From Bacteroidota bacterium (GTDB lineage Bacteria > Bacteroidota > Ignavibacteria > UBA10030 > UBA8401), in NCBI GenBank assembly GCA_021796275.1, contig JAJYOI010000029.1, positions 1 to 35,394 of the forward strand: a stretch of 35,394 bases of DNA. Direction: 5' to 3'. A program made the position numbers and the translations under genes. This document shows positions 17,602 to 24,717 of the stretch, piece after piece (the stretch's first letter is position 1; each line of letters begins with the position of its first letter). The notes under the pieces are model-generated. The model did no database searches. It was given only the letters and a program-made list of their open reading frames with translations, and was not told the origin of the DNA.

Positions 17602-17931
17602 ATGAAAACCGTCGGGCTTCTTACCATTTCAAATATTTTCATGACCTTTGCATGGTACGGACATTTAAAATTCCGCGATGTTGCGTTGTGGAAAGTCGTC
17701 CTCGTCAGCTGGGGAATAGCTTTTCTCGAATATTGCTTTCAGGTACCGGCAAACAGAATCGGATCATATCAATTCAACGCGGCACAATTAAAAACAATTC
17801 AGGAAGTTATTACGCTTACCGTGTTCAGCGTTTTCTCCGTGCTGTATCTTAAACAGGATTTGAAATGGAATTACTTTGTCGGCTTTGCATTGATCGTTGC
17901 GGCGGCATATTTCATTTTCAAAAAATGGTGA
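17602..17931 (+). CDS. DUF486 family four-helix membrane protein
   Basis: A 109-residue protein with about four transmembrane segments (LLTISNIFMTFAWYGHL, WKVVLVSWGIAFLEYCF, VITLTVFSVFSVLYL, YFVGFALIVAAAYFIF). The motif EYCFQVPANRIG and QLKTIQEVITL are hallmarks of DUF486, a small group assigned to the drug/metabolite transporter superfamily. No substrate is known for the family. The frame is open far upstream, but the ATG at 17602 matches the usual family start and the upstream translation lies over another gene. It begins 29 bases after the preceding barrel-protein gene. Confidence 0.88.
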   Translation: MKTVGLLTISNIFMTFAWYGHLKFRDVALWKVVLVSWGIAFLEYCFQVPANRIGSYQFNAAQLKTIQEVITLTVFSVFSVLYLKQDLKWNYFVGFALIVAAAYFIFKKW

Positions 17932-17980
17932 ACACAATCCGACATTTCAAGGAAATATCCGTCTTAGCATCTAAGCGAAC

Positions 17981-18505
17981 GTGGATCAACAGATTGAAAT
18001 AATTCACGACGACATCACAAAACTTCACGTCGATGCGATTGTGAACGCCGCGAACAGTTCTTTGCTCGGCGGCGGTGGCGTGGATGGAGCAATCCATCGC
18101 GCGGCGGGACCGCAATTGCTTGAAGAATGCCGTGTGTTGCATGGCTGCGAAACCGGAGAAGCAAAAATCACAAAAGGCTATAATCTTCCGGCAAAATTTG
18201 TTATTCATACCGTGGGACCAATTTGGCATGGCGGTACTCACAACGAAGATGATTTACTTGCACGATGTTACAGAAACAGTCTGCAAGTCGCGGAGCTGCA
18301 GCGCGTGGCGACCATTGCGTTCCCCTCAATCAGCACGGGAGTGTACGGTTTTCCTATTGAACGCGCTTCACGAATTGCCCTGCGTGAGATGAGCGAATAT
18401 CTCGCACACACTACACAGGTGAAGAAAATTATCGCTGTCTGTTTTTCACAACACGATTACCAGATTTATTTATCGTCAGCACAAGAATCGGATGGAAAAA
18501 GATAA
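17981..18505 (+). CDS. Macrodomain protein (YmdB-type ADP-ribose hydrolase)
   Basis: A 174-residue single macrodomain. Members of this class hydrolyse O-acetyl-ADP-ribose and remove ADP-ribose from modified proteins. The N-terminus [24 protein letters not shown] contains the adenine-binding Asp and the catalytic-loop [18 protein letters not shown] and the distal loop [14 protein letters not shown] complete the ADP-ribose pocket. The start codon is GTG at 17981, with no good ribosome binding site. No ADP-ribosyltransferase gene (DarT, ART-type) is adjacent, so it is more likely a housekeeping hydrolase than an antitoxin. Confidence 0.93.
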   Translation: MDQQIEIIHDDITKLHVDAIVNAANSSLLGGGGVDGAIHRAAGPQLLEECRVLHGCETGEAKITKGYNLPAKFVIHTVGPIWHGGTHNEDDLLARCYRNSLQVAELQRVATIAFPSISTGVYGFPIERASRIALREMSEYLAHTTQVKKIIAVCFSQHDYQIYLSSAQESDGKR

Positions 18506-18535
18506 TTACAATGTAATCACTATGCAGGAGGTGAT

Positions 18536-19006
18536 GTGAAAAAAATATTGAAATGGAGCGCCATCGTTGTCATTGCGGGACTTATCGTCGTCCAATTTTT
18601 TCGCCCCGACAGAACCGATCCACCGGTCAACCCGTCAGAATCCATCGAGGCTGATTCCACCGTACCTGCCTCTGTAAAATCAATTTTGCGCACATCCTGT
18701 TACGATTGTCACTCTAACGAGACTGTGTGGCCATGGTACAGCAATTTTGCGCCATCTTCATGGCTTGTTGCAGACGATGTCCGCTCCGGACGACGGCACT
18801 TGAATTTTTCACTCTGGGGAAAATATCCATTAAGCAGAAAAGTTGCAAAAGTCAGCGGCATCTTCGATCAGGTTTCAAAAGGTGATATGCCGCTGGGGCA
18901 ATATTTGCTTCTCCATCCCAACGCGAAACTTACACCGGTCGAGCGCTACACGCTTCTGAATTGGACACAGGACGAAAACGACAGATTAACGGGAGGCAAT
19001 AACTGA
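18536..19006 (+). CDS. Haem-binding domain (cytochrome-like) protein, membrane anchored
   Basis: A 156-residue protein with one N-terminal hydrophobic helix (about residues 6-22), acting as anchor or signal, followed by a periplasmic domain with a single haem-attachment motif CYDCH (55-59) in SCYDCHSNETVWPWYSNFAPSSW. This is the pattern of the haem_bd domain found in many FCB-group and proteobacterial proteins, with WPWY and a conserved C-terminal block LTPVERYTLLNW. It is probably a c-type haem protein of the periplasm, redox partner unknown. The start is GTG at 18536, just after a full AGGAGG (18526-18531); an ATG two bases upstream (18534) is followed at once by TGA and cannot encode the protein. 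Confidence 0.85.
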   Translation: MKKILKWSAIVVIAGLIVVQFFRPDRTDPPVNPSESIEADSTVPASVKSILRTSCYDCHSNETVWPWYSNFAPSSWLVADDVRSGRRHLNFSLWGKYPLSRKVAKVSGIFDQVSKGDMPLGQYLLLHPNAKLTPVERYTLLNWTQDENDRLTGGNN

Positions 19007-19030
19007 CGTGGTATATAAGATGGCATGTAA

Positions 19031-19065
19031 AACAACGAAGCCCTGTTTTACAGGGCTTCGTTGTT
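19031..19065. terminator. Bidirectional terminator stem between convergent genes
   Basis: A perfect 15-bp inverted repeat (19031-19045 with 19051-19065, arms AACAACGAAGCCCTG / CAGGGCTTCGTTGTT) with a TTTTA loop, lying between the haem-binding-domain gene (plus) and rdgB (minus). T-rich sequence after the stem is modest on either strand. Confidence 0.75.
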
Positions 19066-19115
19066 CATGTATTCAGATTCAGATGTACAAACTCGATCTG
19101 GGTGATGAATCGTAG

Positions 19116-19718
19116 TTACTTGTTTTCAGCTACGATGGTTCTCAAAAGTTCTGCCGCCTTCTTCAGCGCCGACGCACGGTGGCTGATTTTGTTTTTCTCT
19201 TCAAGCATCATTTCAGCGTACGTTTTTTCCTGCCCGAGCGGAACAAAAAGCGGATCATAGCCGAAACCGTTCGCACCGCGCGGCGCTTCAAGAATATTCC
19301 CCTCGACTCTTCCTTCAACAATTTCTTCGATCCCTTTTCCAACGATGGCAATCACTGTGCGGAAGCGTGCATTGCGGCGGCGAAACGGAACGGCTTTCAT
19401 CGCCCACAAAAGCTTTCTGTTGTTATCTTCATACGTTGCATCCTCACCGGCGTACCGCGCAGAATATACACCCGGCTTCAATTCAAGATAATAGCATTCC
19501 AATCCTGTGTCGTCGGCAAGAGAAAGAACGCCCGCCGCTTCGTACGCCGTGCGCGCTTTTTTCAGCGCATTGCGTTCCAGCGTCGGTTGATCTTCAGCGA
19601 CTTCCGGCACATGTGGAAAATCATTCAATGTTAGAATTTCAAAATCAGACGCAGTCAGGAAGTGTTTGATCTCTTCAACTTTATGACGATTGCGCGTCGC
19701 TAACAGCAGTTTTTTCAT
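19116..19718 (-). CDS. rdgB: Non-canonical purine NTP pyrophosphatase (Ham1/RdgB)
   Basis: Hydrolyses dITP, ITP and XTP to monophosphates, keeping deaminated purines out of DNA and RNA. The 200-residue product has the N-terminal LLLATRNRHKVEEI, the metal/substrate segment LADDTGLECYYLELKPGVYSARYAG, GFGYDPLFVP and KNKISHRASALKK, all Ham1 hallmarks. Its start overlaps the stop of the upstream PQ-loop gene by four bases (ATGA), so the two are translationally coupled. It is the last gene of the minus-strand run starting near radA. Confidence 0.97.
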   Translation of the reverse strand: MKKLLLATRNRHKVEEIKHFLTASDFEILTLNDFPHVPEVAEDQPTLERNALKKARTAYEAAGVLSLADDTGLECYYLELKPGVYSARYAGEDATYEDNNRKLLWAMKAVPFRRRNARFRTVIAIVGKGIEEIVEGRVEGNILEAPRGANGFGYDPLFVPLGQEKTYAEMMLEEKNKISHRASALKKAAELLRTIVAENK

Positions 19719-19981
19719 CGTGTTTTTCTCCGGGGAAATAATCCGTAATACAAATTGATGCCGCTGGCAAACGTTGTGTATCCATTCAGCAGAATCAGCG
19801 GATTATTATGAATAGCAATCGCTTGCAACATCAGCAACAGTGCTCCTGCAAAATACATCACAAGAAACGATTTCTGCATCGAAACCGTGCCCGCCTTGAC
19901 CGTTGTAATTGTTTGCGGAATCCAGCACACGCCCAAAAAGAAAAATCCCCCGTAGCCAAGAAGATCGTCAAATGACATCAT
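19715..19981 (-). CDS. Three-helix PQ-loop membrane protein (SemiSWEET-like)
   Basis: An 88-residue protein with three predicted membrane helices (LGYGGFFFLGVCWIPQTI, SFLVMYFAGALLLMLQAIAI, LILLNGYTTFASGINLYYGL). The first helix ends in a PQ motif (WIPQTITTVKAG), the mark of the SWEET/PQ-loop group; bacterial SemiSWEETs are homodimeric sugar transporters of this size. The small LAB_N-type membrane proteins are a distant alternative with the same three-helix plan, so the substrate is open. The frame also has a TTG one codon upstream (19984), but ATG codons at 19981 or 19978 are more likely. It is tightly packed between guaD (24 bases) and rdgB (overlap). Confidence 0.78.
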   Translation of the reverse strand: MMSFDDLLGYGGFFFLGVCWIPQTITTVKAGTVSMQKSFLVMYFAGALLLMLQAIAIHNNPLILLNGYTTFASGINLYYGLFPRRKTR

Positions 19982-20005
19982 CAAAAAATATTTCTTTCCT
20001 TTTAG

Positions 20006-20476
20006 TCAGTATCGAATTTTATCCTGCTTCGTCTCCCATTCTCGAAATACAATCAACGCTTCGTCACGCATCTTTTGAGCCATGGGAATCTTGCGTTCAC
20101 TGAAAGCCCGCTCGAGCTCTTCATAAATGAAACGATCGTCGAATCCGATATGCGCCGCATCGCTACGTGTGCTGCCGAAATATACCGTATCGGGCCGTGC
20201 CCAGTAAATCGCGCCAAGACACATTGGGCATGGTTCGCATGTTGTGTACAGATCACATCCTTCCAACTGAAACGTGTTCAGCGTGCGGCATGCTTCACGA
20301 ATGGCAACAACTTCCGCGTGAGCCGTCGGATCATTTGTTGAAGTGACAATATTAGTTCCACGCGCAATGATAGCTCCGCCTTTTACGATGATGGCGGCAA
20401 ATGGTCCCCCCTTCCCCTCGGCAATATTTTTGCGCGAAAGTTCAATTGCTTCTTGCATGAATGATAATTGAAACAT
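20006..20476 (-). CDS. guaD: Guanine deaminase (CMP/dCMP deaminase fold)
   Basis: Converts guanine to xanthine and ammonia in purine salvage. The 156-residue product has the zinc and catalytic motifs HAE (53-55) and PCPMC (82-86), and its surrounding sequence (GGPFAAIIVK, SNDPTAHAEV-type DPTAHAEVVAIR, CEPCPMCLGAIYWARP, GFDDRFIYEEL, SERKIPM, ending KIRY) follows Bacillus-type GuaD much more closely than the tRNA adenosine deaminase TadA. The C-terminal IRY fits the swapped tail that closes the partner active site in GuaD. Neighbours on the same strand are radA upstream (29 bases) and the PQ-loop gene and rdgB downstream, forming a small purine-related run. Confidence 0.88.
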   Translation of the reverse strand: MFQLSFMQEAIELSRKNIAEGKGGPFAAIIVKGGAIIARGTNIVTSTNDPTAHAEVVAIREACRTLNTFQLEGCDLYTTCEPCPMCLGAIYWARPDTVYFGSTRSDAAHIGFDDRFIYEELERAFSERKIPMAQKMRDEALIVFREWETKQDKIRY

Positions 20477-20505
20477 AAAGCTCTGCCTCAGAAAAAAAAT
20501 CGCCG

Positions 20506-21867
20506 CTACCCCAAAAGTTCTTTCAGCGCTTCGGTGATCGATTCAACGCCGATAATTTCGATTCCGCCTTTTGATTGCTTCACATGTTTGATGTTGTTCT
20601 TTGGGACGACAATACGCTTAAAGCCTAACTTTGCCGCTTCCTGCACGCGCCGCTCGCTGTGAGACACGGTGCGAATCTCGCCGCCAAGCCCGATTTCACC
20701 AACCGCAACAGTTTGTGAATCAGCGGGCACATCGCGGAGCGACGATACAATTGATGCGGCAATGCCTAAATCAGCAGCCGGCTCGTCAATACGAATGCCG
20801 CCGGCAACATTCACAAACACATCCTGCGTTCCTAAATTCAATCCGCCGCGTTTTTCCAGCACAGCAAGAAGCATTTGCAGACGGCGAAGATCAAAACCGG
20901 TTGCAGTGCGCTGCGGTAATCCATAACTCGTGGTCGTGACAAGCGCTTGAACTTCAATCAAAATTGGACGCGTGCCTTCCATGCTTGCAACAATTGTCGA
21001 ACCGGATGTGCCGTACGCCCGTTCGGATAAAAACACTTCCGACGGATTCTTCACTTCGCGCATGCCGTTATCGTGCATTTCAAAAATGCCGATCTCGTTT
21101 GTCGAACCGAAACGATTCTTCGTCGCGCGCAAAATGCGGTAGGAATAATGCTGTTCACCTTCAAATTGCAACACTGTATCAACCATATGTTCAATCACGC
21201 GTGGTCCGGCAATCACGCCTTCCTTTGTTACGTGCCCTACAAGGAACATCGGAATATTTTTTGTCTTCGCAATGCGCGTCAACAGCCCAGTTGCTTCACG
21301 TACCTGTCCGACGCTTCCCGGCGCACTTTCCAAATCGGGACGGAACATCGTTTGAATTGAATCAACAATAATTAATTCCGGTGAGCCGCGCTCAATAATT
21401 TCTATGATGAGTTCGAGATTTGTTTCGGGAAGAAGAAGAACAGAAGCCGAGTGCTGCCCAAGACGATCAGCGCGCAATTTAATTTGCTTGAGCGATTCCT
21501 CGCCGGTAATGTACAAAACAATTTTCTCCTTGAGCATCAACGCAACTTGCATCATTAACGTTGATTTGCCGATGCCCGGATCGCCGCCGAGAAGGATGAC
21601 AGAACCTGCAACAATTCCTCCGCCGAGCACGCGGTCAAACTCCGACATTCCGGTCACGAAGCGCGCCTCCTCGTGGCCATCGACCTGAGTTAACGGAACC
21701 GGTTCAAGTTTTGAAGCAACGCTGCCAGATTTTCTCGCAACGCGCGCCGGCACAGGCGCTTCTTCAACAAAGGAATTCCATTCATTGCAGTTCGGACATT
21801 TGCCGGTCCACCGCGGTGAAACGTAGCCGCAATTCTGACACACATATTTAGTGATAACTTTCGGCAT
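20506..21867 (-). CDS. radA: DNA repair protein RadA
   Basis: A branch-migration ATPase that helps RecA process recombination intermediates. The 453-residue product has the N-terminal C4 zinc finger CQNCGYVSPRWTGKCPNC, Walker A GGDPGIGKS, the KNRFG motif specific to RadA/Sms (ATKNRFGSTNEIG), and a C-terminal Lon-protease-like domain without a catalytic serine-lysine pair (TATGFDLRRLQMLLAVLEKRGG, GEIGLGGEIR). No Shine-Dalgarno is seen before the ATG at 21867. The gene starts 20 bases after the HEPN gene and is followed by guaD, so it is probably cotranscribed with both. Confidence 0.97.
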   Translation of the reverse strand: MPKVITKYVCQNCGYVSPRWTGKCPNCNEWNSFVEEAPVPARVARKSGSVASKLEPVPLTQVDGHEEARFVTGMSEFDRVLGGGIVAGSVILLGGDPGIGKSTLMMQVALMLKEKIVLYITGEESLKQIKLRADRLGQHSASVLLLPETNLELIIEIIERGSPELIIVDSIQTMFRPDLESAPGSVGQVREATGLLTRIAKTKNIPMFLVGHVTKEGVIAGPRVIEHMVDTVLQFEGEQHYSYRILRATKNRFGSTNEIGIFEMHDNGMREVKNPSEVFLSERAYGTSGSTIVASMEGTRPILIEVQALVTTTSYGLPQRTATGFDLRRLQMLLAVLEKRGGLNLGTQDVFVNVAGGIRIDEPAADLGIAASIVSSLRDVPADSQTVAVGEIGLGGEIRTVSHSERRVQEAAKLGFKRIVVPKNNIKHVKQSKGGIEIIGVESITEALKELLG

Positions 21868-21887
21868 TGAGGAATGCGGGAAGAATT

Positions 21888-22253
21888 TTACACAACAATC
21901 TTTGACTGCAGCGACTCGAACAATTCAAGATACTGTGGCAAGCGGGAATAGACTTCATCAGCGGTTGTTTCGTTGTACGTGTGAACAGTCATATTCCTGT
22001 CGTCTATCATTTGCAGCCATCGCTCGTCATCCGTGATTACCCCAAATGCATACGCCTCACGCAAACATTCCTTCGGTGAACGGCAAATAATTTTCTGTTC
22101 ACGCAGAAATACCTGAATCAATTTCCACGCAAGCTCTGTTGTAAACTCAAAACGTTTGATTGATGAATCCCGATTGGCAACTGTTTTTTCAGCCTGAAGA
22201 ATTTCTTTCAGCCGGGCTAGCGATTTGATGTAGGACGGGTAAATTTCCTTCAT
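21888..22253 (-). CDS. HEPN-fold nucleotidyltransferase-partner protein (HI0074/HepT-like)
   Basis: A 121-residue all-helical protein of the NTase substrate-binding (HI0074) group, related to HepT toxins. The core FEFTTELAWKLIQVFLREQ is the family hallmark, and residues 86-93 (R86, H91, Y93 in RNMTVHTY) make a complete RX4HXY motif, the putative RNase motif of HEPN toxins whose tyrosine is the AMPylation target in the Shewanella HepT/MntA pair. It overlaps the upstream nucleotidyltransferase gene by four bases (ATGA), so the two are translationally coupled. A role as toxin is inferred from these motifs and gene pairing; many HI0074-type pairs have no proven toxicity. Confidence 0.88.
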   Translation of the reverse strand: MKEIYPSYIKSLARLKEILQAEKTVANRDSSIKRFEFTTELAWKLIQVFLREQKIICRSPKECLREAYAFGVITDDERWLQMIDDRNMTVHTYNETTADEVYSRLPQYLELFESLQSKIVV

Positions 22254-22543
22254 ACAGAAATTTCCTTTGCATACGACAGTACATTTTTTCGGTACGATTC
22301 ATCAACGGTCATCAAATCCACCACATCAATTCCCTTCAGAGTCCTGATTTCCTCCACTTCATTCCGTATCTTTGCCATAATGAGCGGCGGAACTTTTTCT
22401 TTTCCAACAACAGCAATATCAATGTCGGAAGTATCAAGAGAAGTGCCTTTTGCCTGCGAGCCAAACAGAACAACTCTATAGTCCGAGGGTAAATACTTCC
22501 TGATAATTGATGTTGTTTGCCCGATAATTGTTAAGGTGTTCAT
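22250..22543 (-). CDS. MNT-type minimal nucleotidyltransferase (antitoxin-like)
   Basis: A 97-residue polymerase-beta-fold nucleotidyltransferase. It has the complete GSX10DXD active-site motif (G28-S29, D40, D42) and a third acidic residue around D73-D76 (GIDVVDL). In type VII toxin-antitoxin systems this enzyme (MntA) AMPylates the tyrosine of the HEPN partner. The ATG at 22543 starts the conserved core; the frame is open up to 22576 with ATGs at 22561 and 22576, and no ribosome binding site decides. Gene order here is MNT first, HEPN second, with a four-base overlap. Confidence 0.87.
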   Translation of the reverse strand: MNTLTIIGQTTSIIRKYLPSDYRVVLFGSQAKGTSLDTSDIDIAVVGKEKVPPLIMAKIRNEVEEIRTLKGIDVVDLMTVDESYRKNVLSYAKEISV

Positions 22544-22657
22544 AATTGATTTCCCGGTCATACCACGTTTCAGCAAAAGGTTGATCAGACCATGTCTGAC
22601 AATATAGAAGAATGGCGGAGAGATTCAATAGAAACATCGCGAAAGCTTTTTTCTGTG

Positions 22658-22686
22658 TTGACTATCCTTCACAATCTTGGTACTTT
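22658..22686 (+). promoter_or_regulatory. Sigma70-like promoter of the RlmI-type gene
   Basis: TTGACT (22658-22663), 17 bp, TACTTT (22681-22686). The box ends nine bases before the ATG at 22696, so the mRNA would be leaderless or nearly so. This supports 22696 rather than 22612 as the start. Confidence 0.45.
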
Positions 22687-22695
22687 GATACTACT

Positions 22696-23880
22696 ATGAC
22701 AAGCATTGTGCGCAAAAAAAATATAATCTTGAAAAAACATGAGGAGCGGCGACTGCTGAACGGGCATCAGTGGATATTCAGCAATGAAATTCACGCCGCC
22801 AATGGTGCGCCGAAAAGCGGCGATATTGTCGAGATTCTTCGGCATGACATGAAAAAACTCGGCGTCGGATTTTACAACCCGCACTCGCTTATCGCTGCGC
22901 GCTTTCTTACCGCCGATGATGAAGAAATTGATTTTCAGTTCTTTGAACGGCGCATTCGCTCCGCTCTTGCGCTGCGCGAGAAATTGTACCCGAAAAGCGG
23001 AACGTTCCGTCTTGTGAACAGTGAAAGCGATTTTCTTCCCGGCGTTATTATTGACAAGTATAACGAATATCTTTCCATCCAGACATTTTCCGCAGGAATG
23101 GACGAGCGCCTTACGCTTCTCTGCGACGTTCTCGTTTCGGTTTTCTCTCCCCGCGGTATTGTCGAGCGCAACGAATCGCCGCTCCGTTCGCTTGAACAGC
23201 TTCCACAGCGCAAAGGAATTCTCCGCGGATCTGTTGATCCGACAATTATCGAATTGAATTCGCTCAAATTTCGTGTTGATGTTTTGGAAGGGCAGAAAAC
23301 AGGGTTCTACCTTGATCAACGTGAGAACCGGACGCTCGTCAGGCCGTACGCAAAACATGCAACGGTGCTCGATTGCTTCTGCAATGAAGGCGGCTTCGGA
23401 ATGTACGCGTCGCACTTCGGCGCAAAAGATGTGACTTGTGTTGACAGTTCAGAATTTGCGATCGAGAAATGTAAAGTCAATGTTATGCTGAATGAGCTTC
23501 AAAATATCTCCTACCATTGCGCTGATGCATTTCAATTTCTTTCTTCCGCGCACCAACAAGAGAAGCGCTACGATGTCATTATTCTCGACCCGCCGTCATT
23601 CGCAAAGAACAAAAAGACCGTTGCGACCGCTGTCAAAGGCTACAAAGAAGTAAACGCCGGCGCGCTCGCACTGCTGAACAGCGGCGGTATTTTGATCACC
23701 GCGTCGTGTTCGCATCATATTTCAGAAGAAACATTCTTAAACGCGGTACAAGAGAGCGGTGTCAAAGCAAAAAGAAAATTGAGATTACTCCAAACCGCAG
23801 GCGCGGCTCCCGATCACCCAACGCTGGTCGCTATGCCAGAGACAAAATATTTAAAGCTCGCCGTATTTTCTGTGGAGTGA
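22696..23880 (+). CDS. rlmI: Class I SAM-dependent rRNA methyltransferase, RlmI type
   Basis: Probably makes m5C in 23S rRNA. The 394-residue product has an N-terminal PUA-like RNA-binding domain (KKHEERRLLNGHQWIFSNEI), the EGQKTGFYLDQRENR signature of COG1092, a SAM-binding VLDCFCNEGGFGMYAS, the motif DPPSFAKNKK, and the catalytic cysteine in TASCSHH. All fit the RlmI/RlmO group; which cytosine is methylated cannot be read. The frame is open from 22612, but the extra 28 residues (rich in aromatic residues, no homology signature) overlap the promoter. The divergent minus-strand MNT gene starts 150 bases away. Confidence 0.9.
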   Translation: MTSIVRKKNIILKKHEERRLLNGHQWIFSNEIHAANGAPKSGDIVEILRHDMKKLGVGFYNPHSLIAARFLTADDEEIDFQFFERRIRSALALREKLYPKSGTFRLVNSESDFLPGVIIDKYNEYLSIQTFSAGMDERLTLLCDVLVSVFSPRGIVERNESPLRSLEQLPQRKGILRGSVDPTIIELNSLKFRVDVLEGQKTGFYLDQRENRTLVRPYAKHATVLDCFCNEGGFGMYASHFGAKDVTCVDSSEFAIEKCKVNVMLNELQNISYHCADAFQFLSSAHQQEKRYDVIILDPPSFAKNKKTVATAVKGYKEVNAGALALLNSGGILITASCSHHISEETFLNAVQESGVKAKRKLRLLQTAGAAPDHPTLVAMPETKYLKLAVFSVE

Positions 23881-23930
23881 AACCAATTTTAGTGTTAAAA
23901 GGTTAAAATGATGAAGAGAATGAGGCAAGA

Positions 23931-24680
23931 ATGAAACGGTTGTTTAAGTCAAAAGTTGCATGGGTGGCAGCGGCAGGATTGAGCATGATCACAGTCACGT
24001 CAGCACAATCATTCCAAAATGGATTTCTATCATTTCACAAATTTTCCCAGCATTCTGCGCCCGATACCTCGATCGTTTTCCAGTCGCCGAACGGCGATGC
24101 ATTGCAACCTTCACCTGCATCTGCACTGTATAATGCGTACGGTATGGATATTCTTCTTTCCAACAGCGGACTCGGACTCGGCGCATTTTATCGCCACCAG
24201 TACACGAGAGATATTTATGGAACGGTGGCACTTTCCATTTCGGAAGCAAAAGATGATAACGAAGTTGAATATGTTGATTTTTACGGACAGACGTATGTTC
24301 CCGGAAAAATCAATCGTTTTCTTTTAGTTCCTCTTCACGTTGGTGTGCAATACCGGCTATTCGCTGACGAGATTGTAGATAATTTCCGTCCGTATGTTAA
24401 TGCCGGCATGGGACCCACGCTTGTTTTTTCCACACCGTACGATAAAGAATTTTTCAGCAGCCTTGGCTATGGCCAGGCGCATTACACGCTTGGCGGCTAT
24501 ATTGGCCTCGGCGCTTTTTTTGGGATTGACAAGGATAATCTTTCCGGCGTGAATATTCGGTACTACTTCATCCCGTTTGCGAAAGGTCTTCCCAGCATGC
24601 AGGACGAGTTAGGCAACATCATTACGAAAAAAGATTTCGGTGGATTTTTCATCACGCTCAATTTCGGTTCGCTGTACTAA
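23931..24680 (+). CDS. Outer-membrane beta-barrel-like protein, unknown function
   Basis: A 249-residue protein with a signal peptide (residues 1-26, ending TSAQS) and a mature part of alternating polar and hydrophobic strands with many aromatic residues: GLGLGAFYRHQYTRDIYGTVALSISEA, RFLLVPLHVGVQYRLF, RPYVNAGMGPTLVF, YTLGGYIGLGAFFGI, and the C-terminal GGFFITLNFGSLY. This is the typical pattern of an 8-10-strand outer-membrane barrel, with the RPYVNAGMGP signature common in such proteins. No specific family is recognised. It stands alone between the RlmI-type gene (50 bases) and the convergent uvrA. Confidence 0.75.
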   Translation: MKRLFKSKVAWVAAAGLSMITVTSAQSFQNGFLSFHKFSQHSAPDTSIVFQSPNGDALQPSPASALYNAYGMDILLSNSGLGLGAFYRHQYTRDIYGTVALSISEAKDDNEVEYVDFYGQTYVPGKINRFLLVPLHVGVQYRLFADEIVDNFRPYVNAGMGPTLVFSTPYDKEFFSSLGYGQAHYTLGGYIGLGAFFGIDKDNLSGVNIRYYFIPFAKGLPSMQDELGNIITKKDFGGFFITLNFGSLY

Positions 24681-24717
24681 AAAAGCTGTGCCGTTATTTT
24701 CGTCGTGATCTTTTTTC

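Noticed and set aside
17314-17931. Longer DUF486 protein starting at 17314
   Set aside because: The upstream part lies over the barrel-protein gene in another frame; DUF486 proteins are about 110 residues and begin at the 17602 ATG.
17981-18505. DarG-type antitoxin role for the macrodomain protein
   Set aside because: It lacks the extra C-terminal domain of DarG and no DarT-like ADP-ribosyltransferase gene is adjacent.
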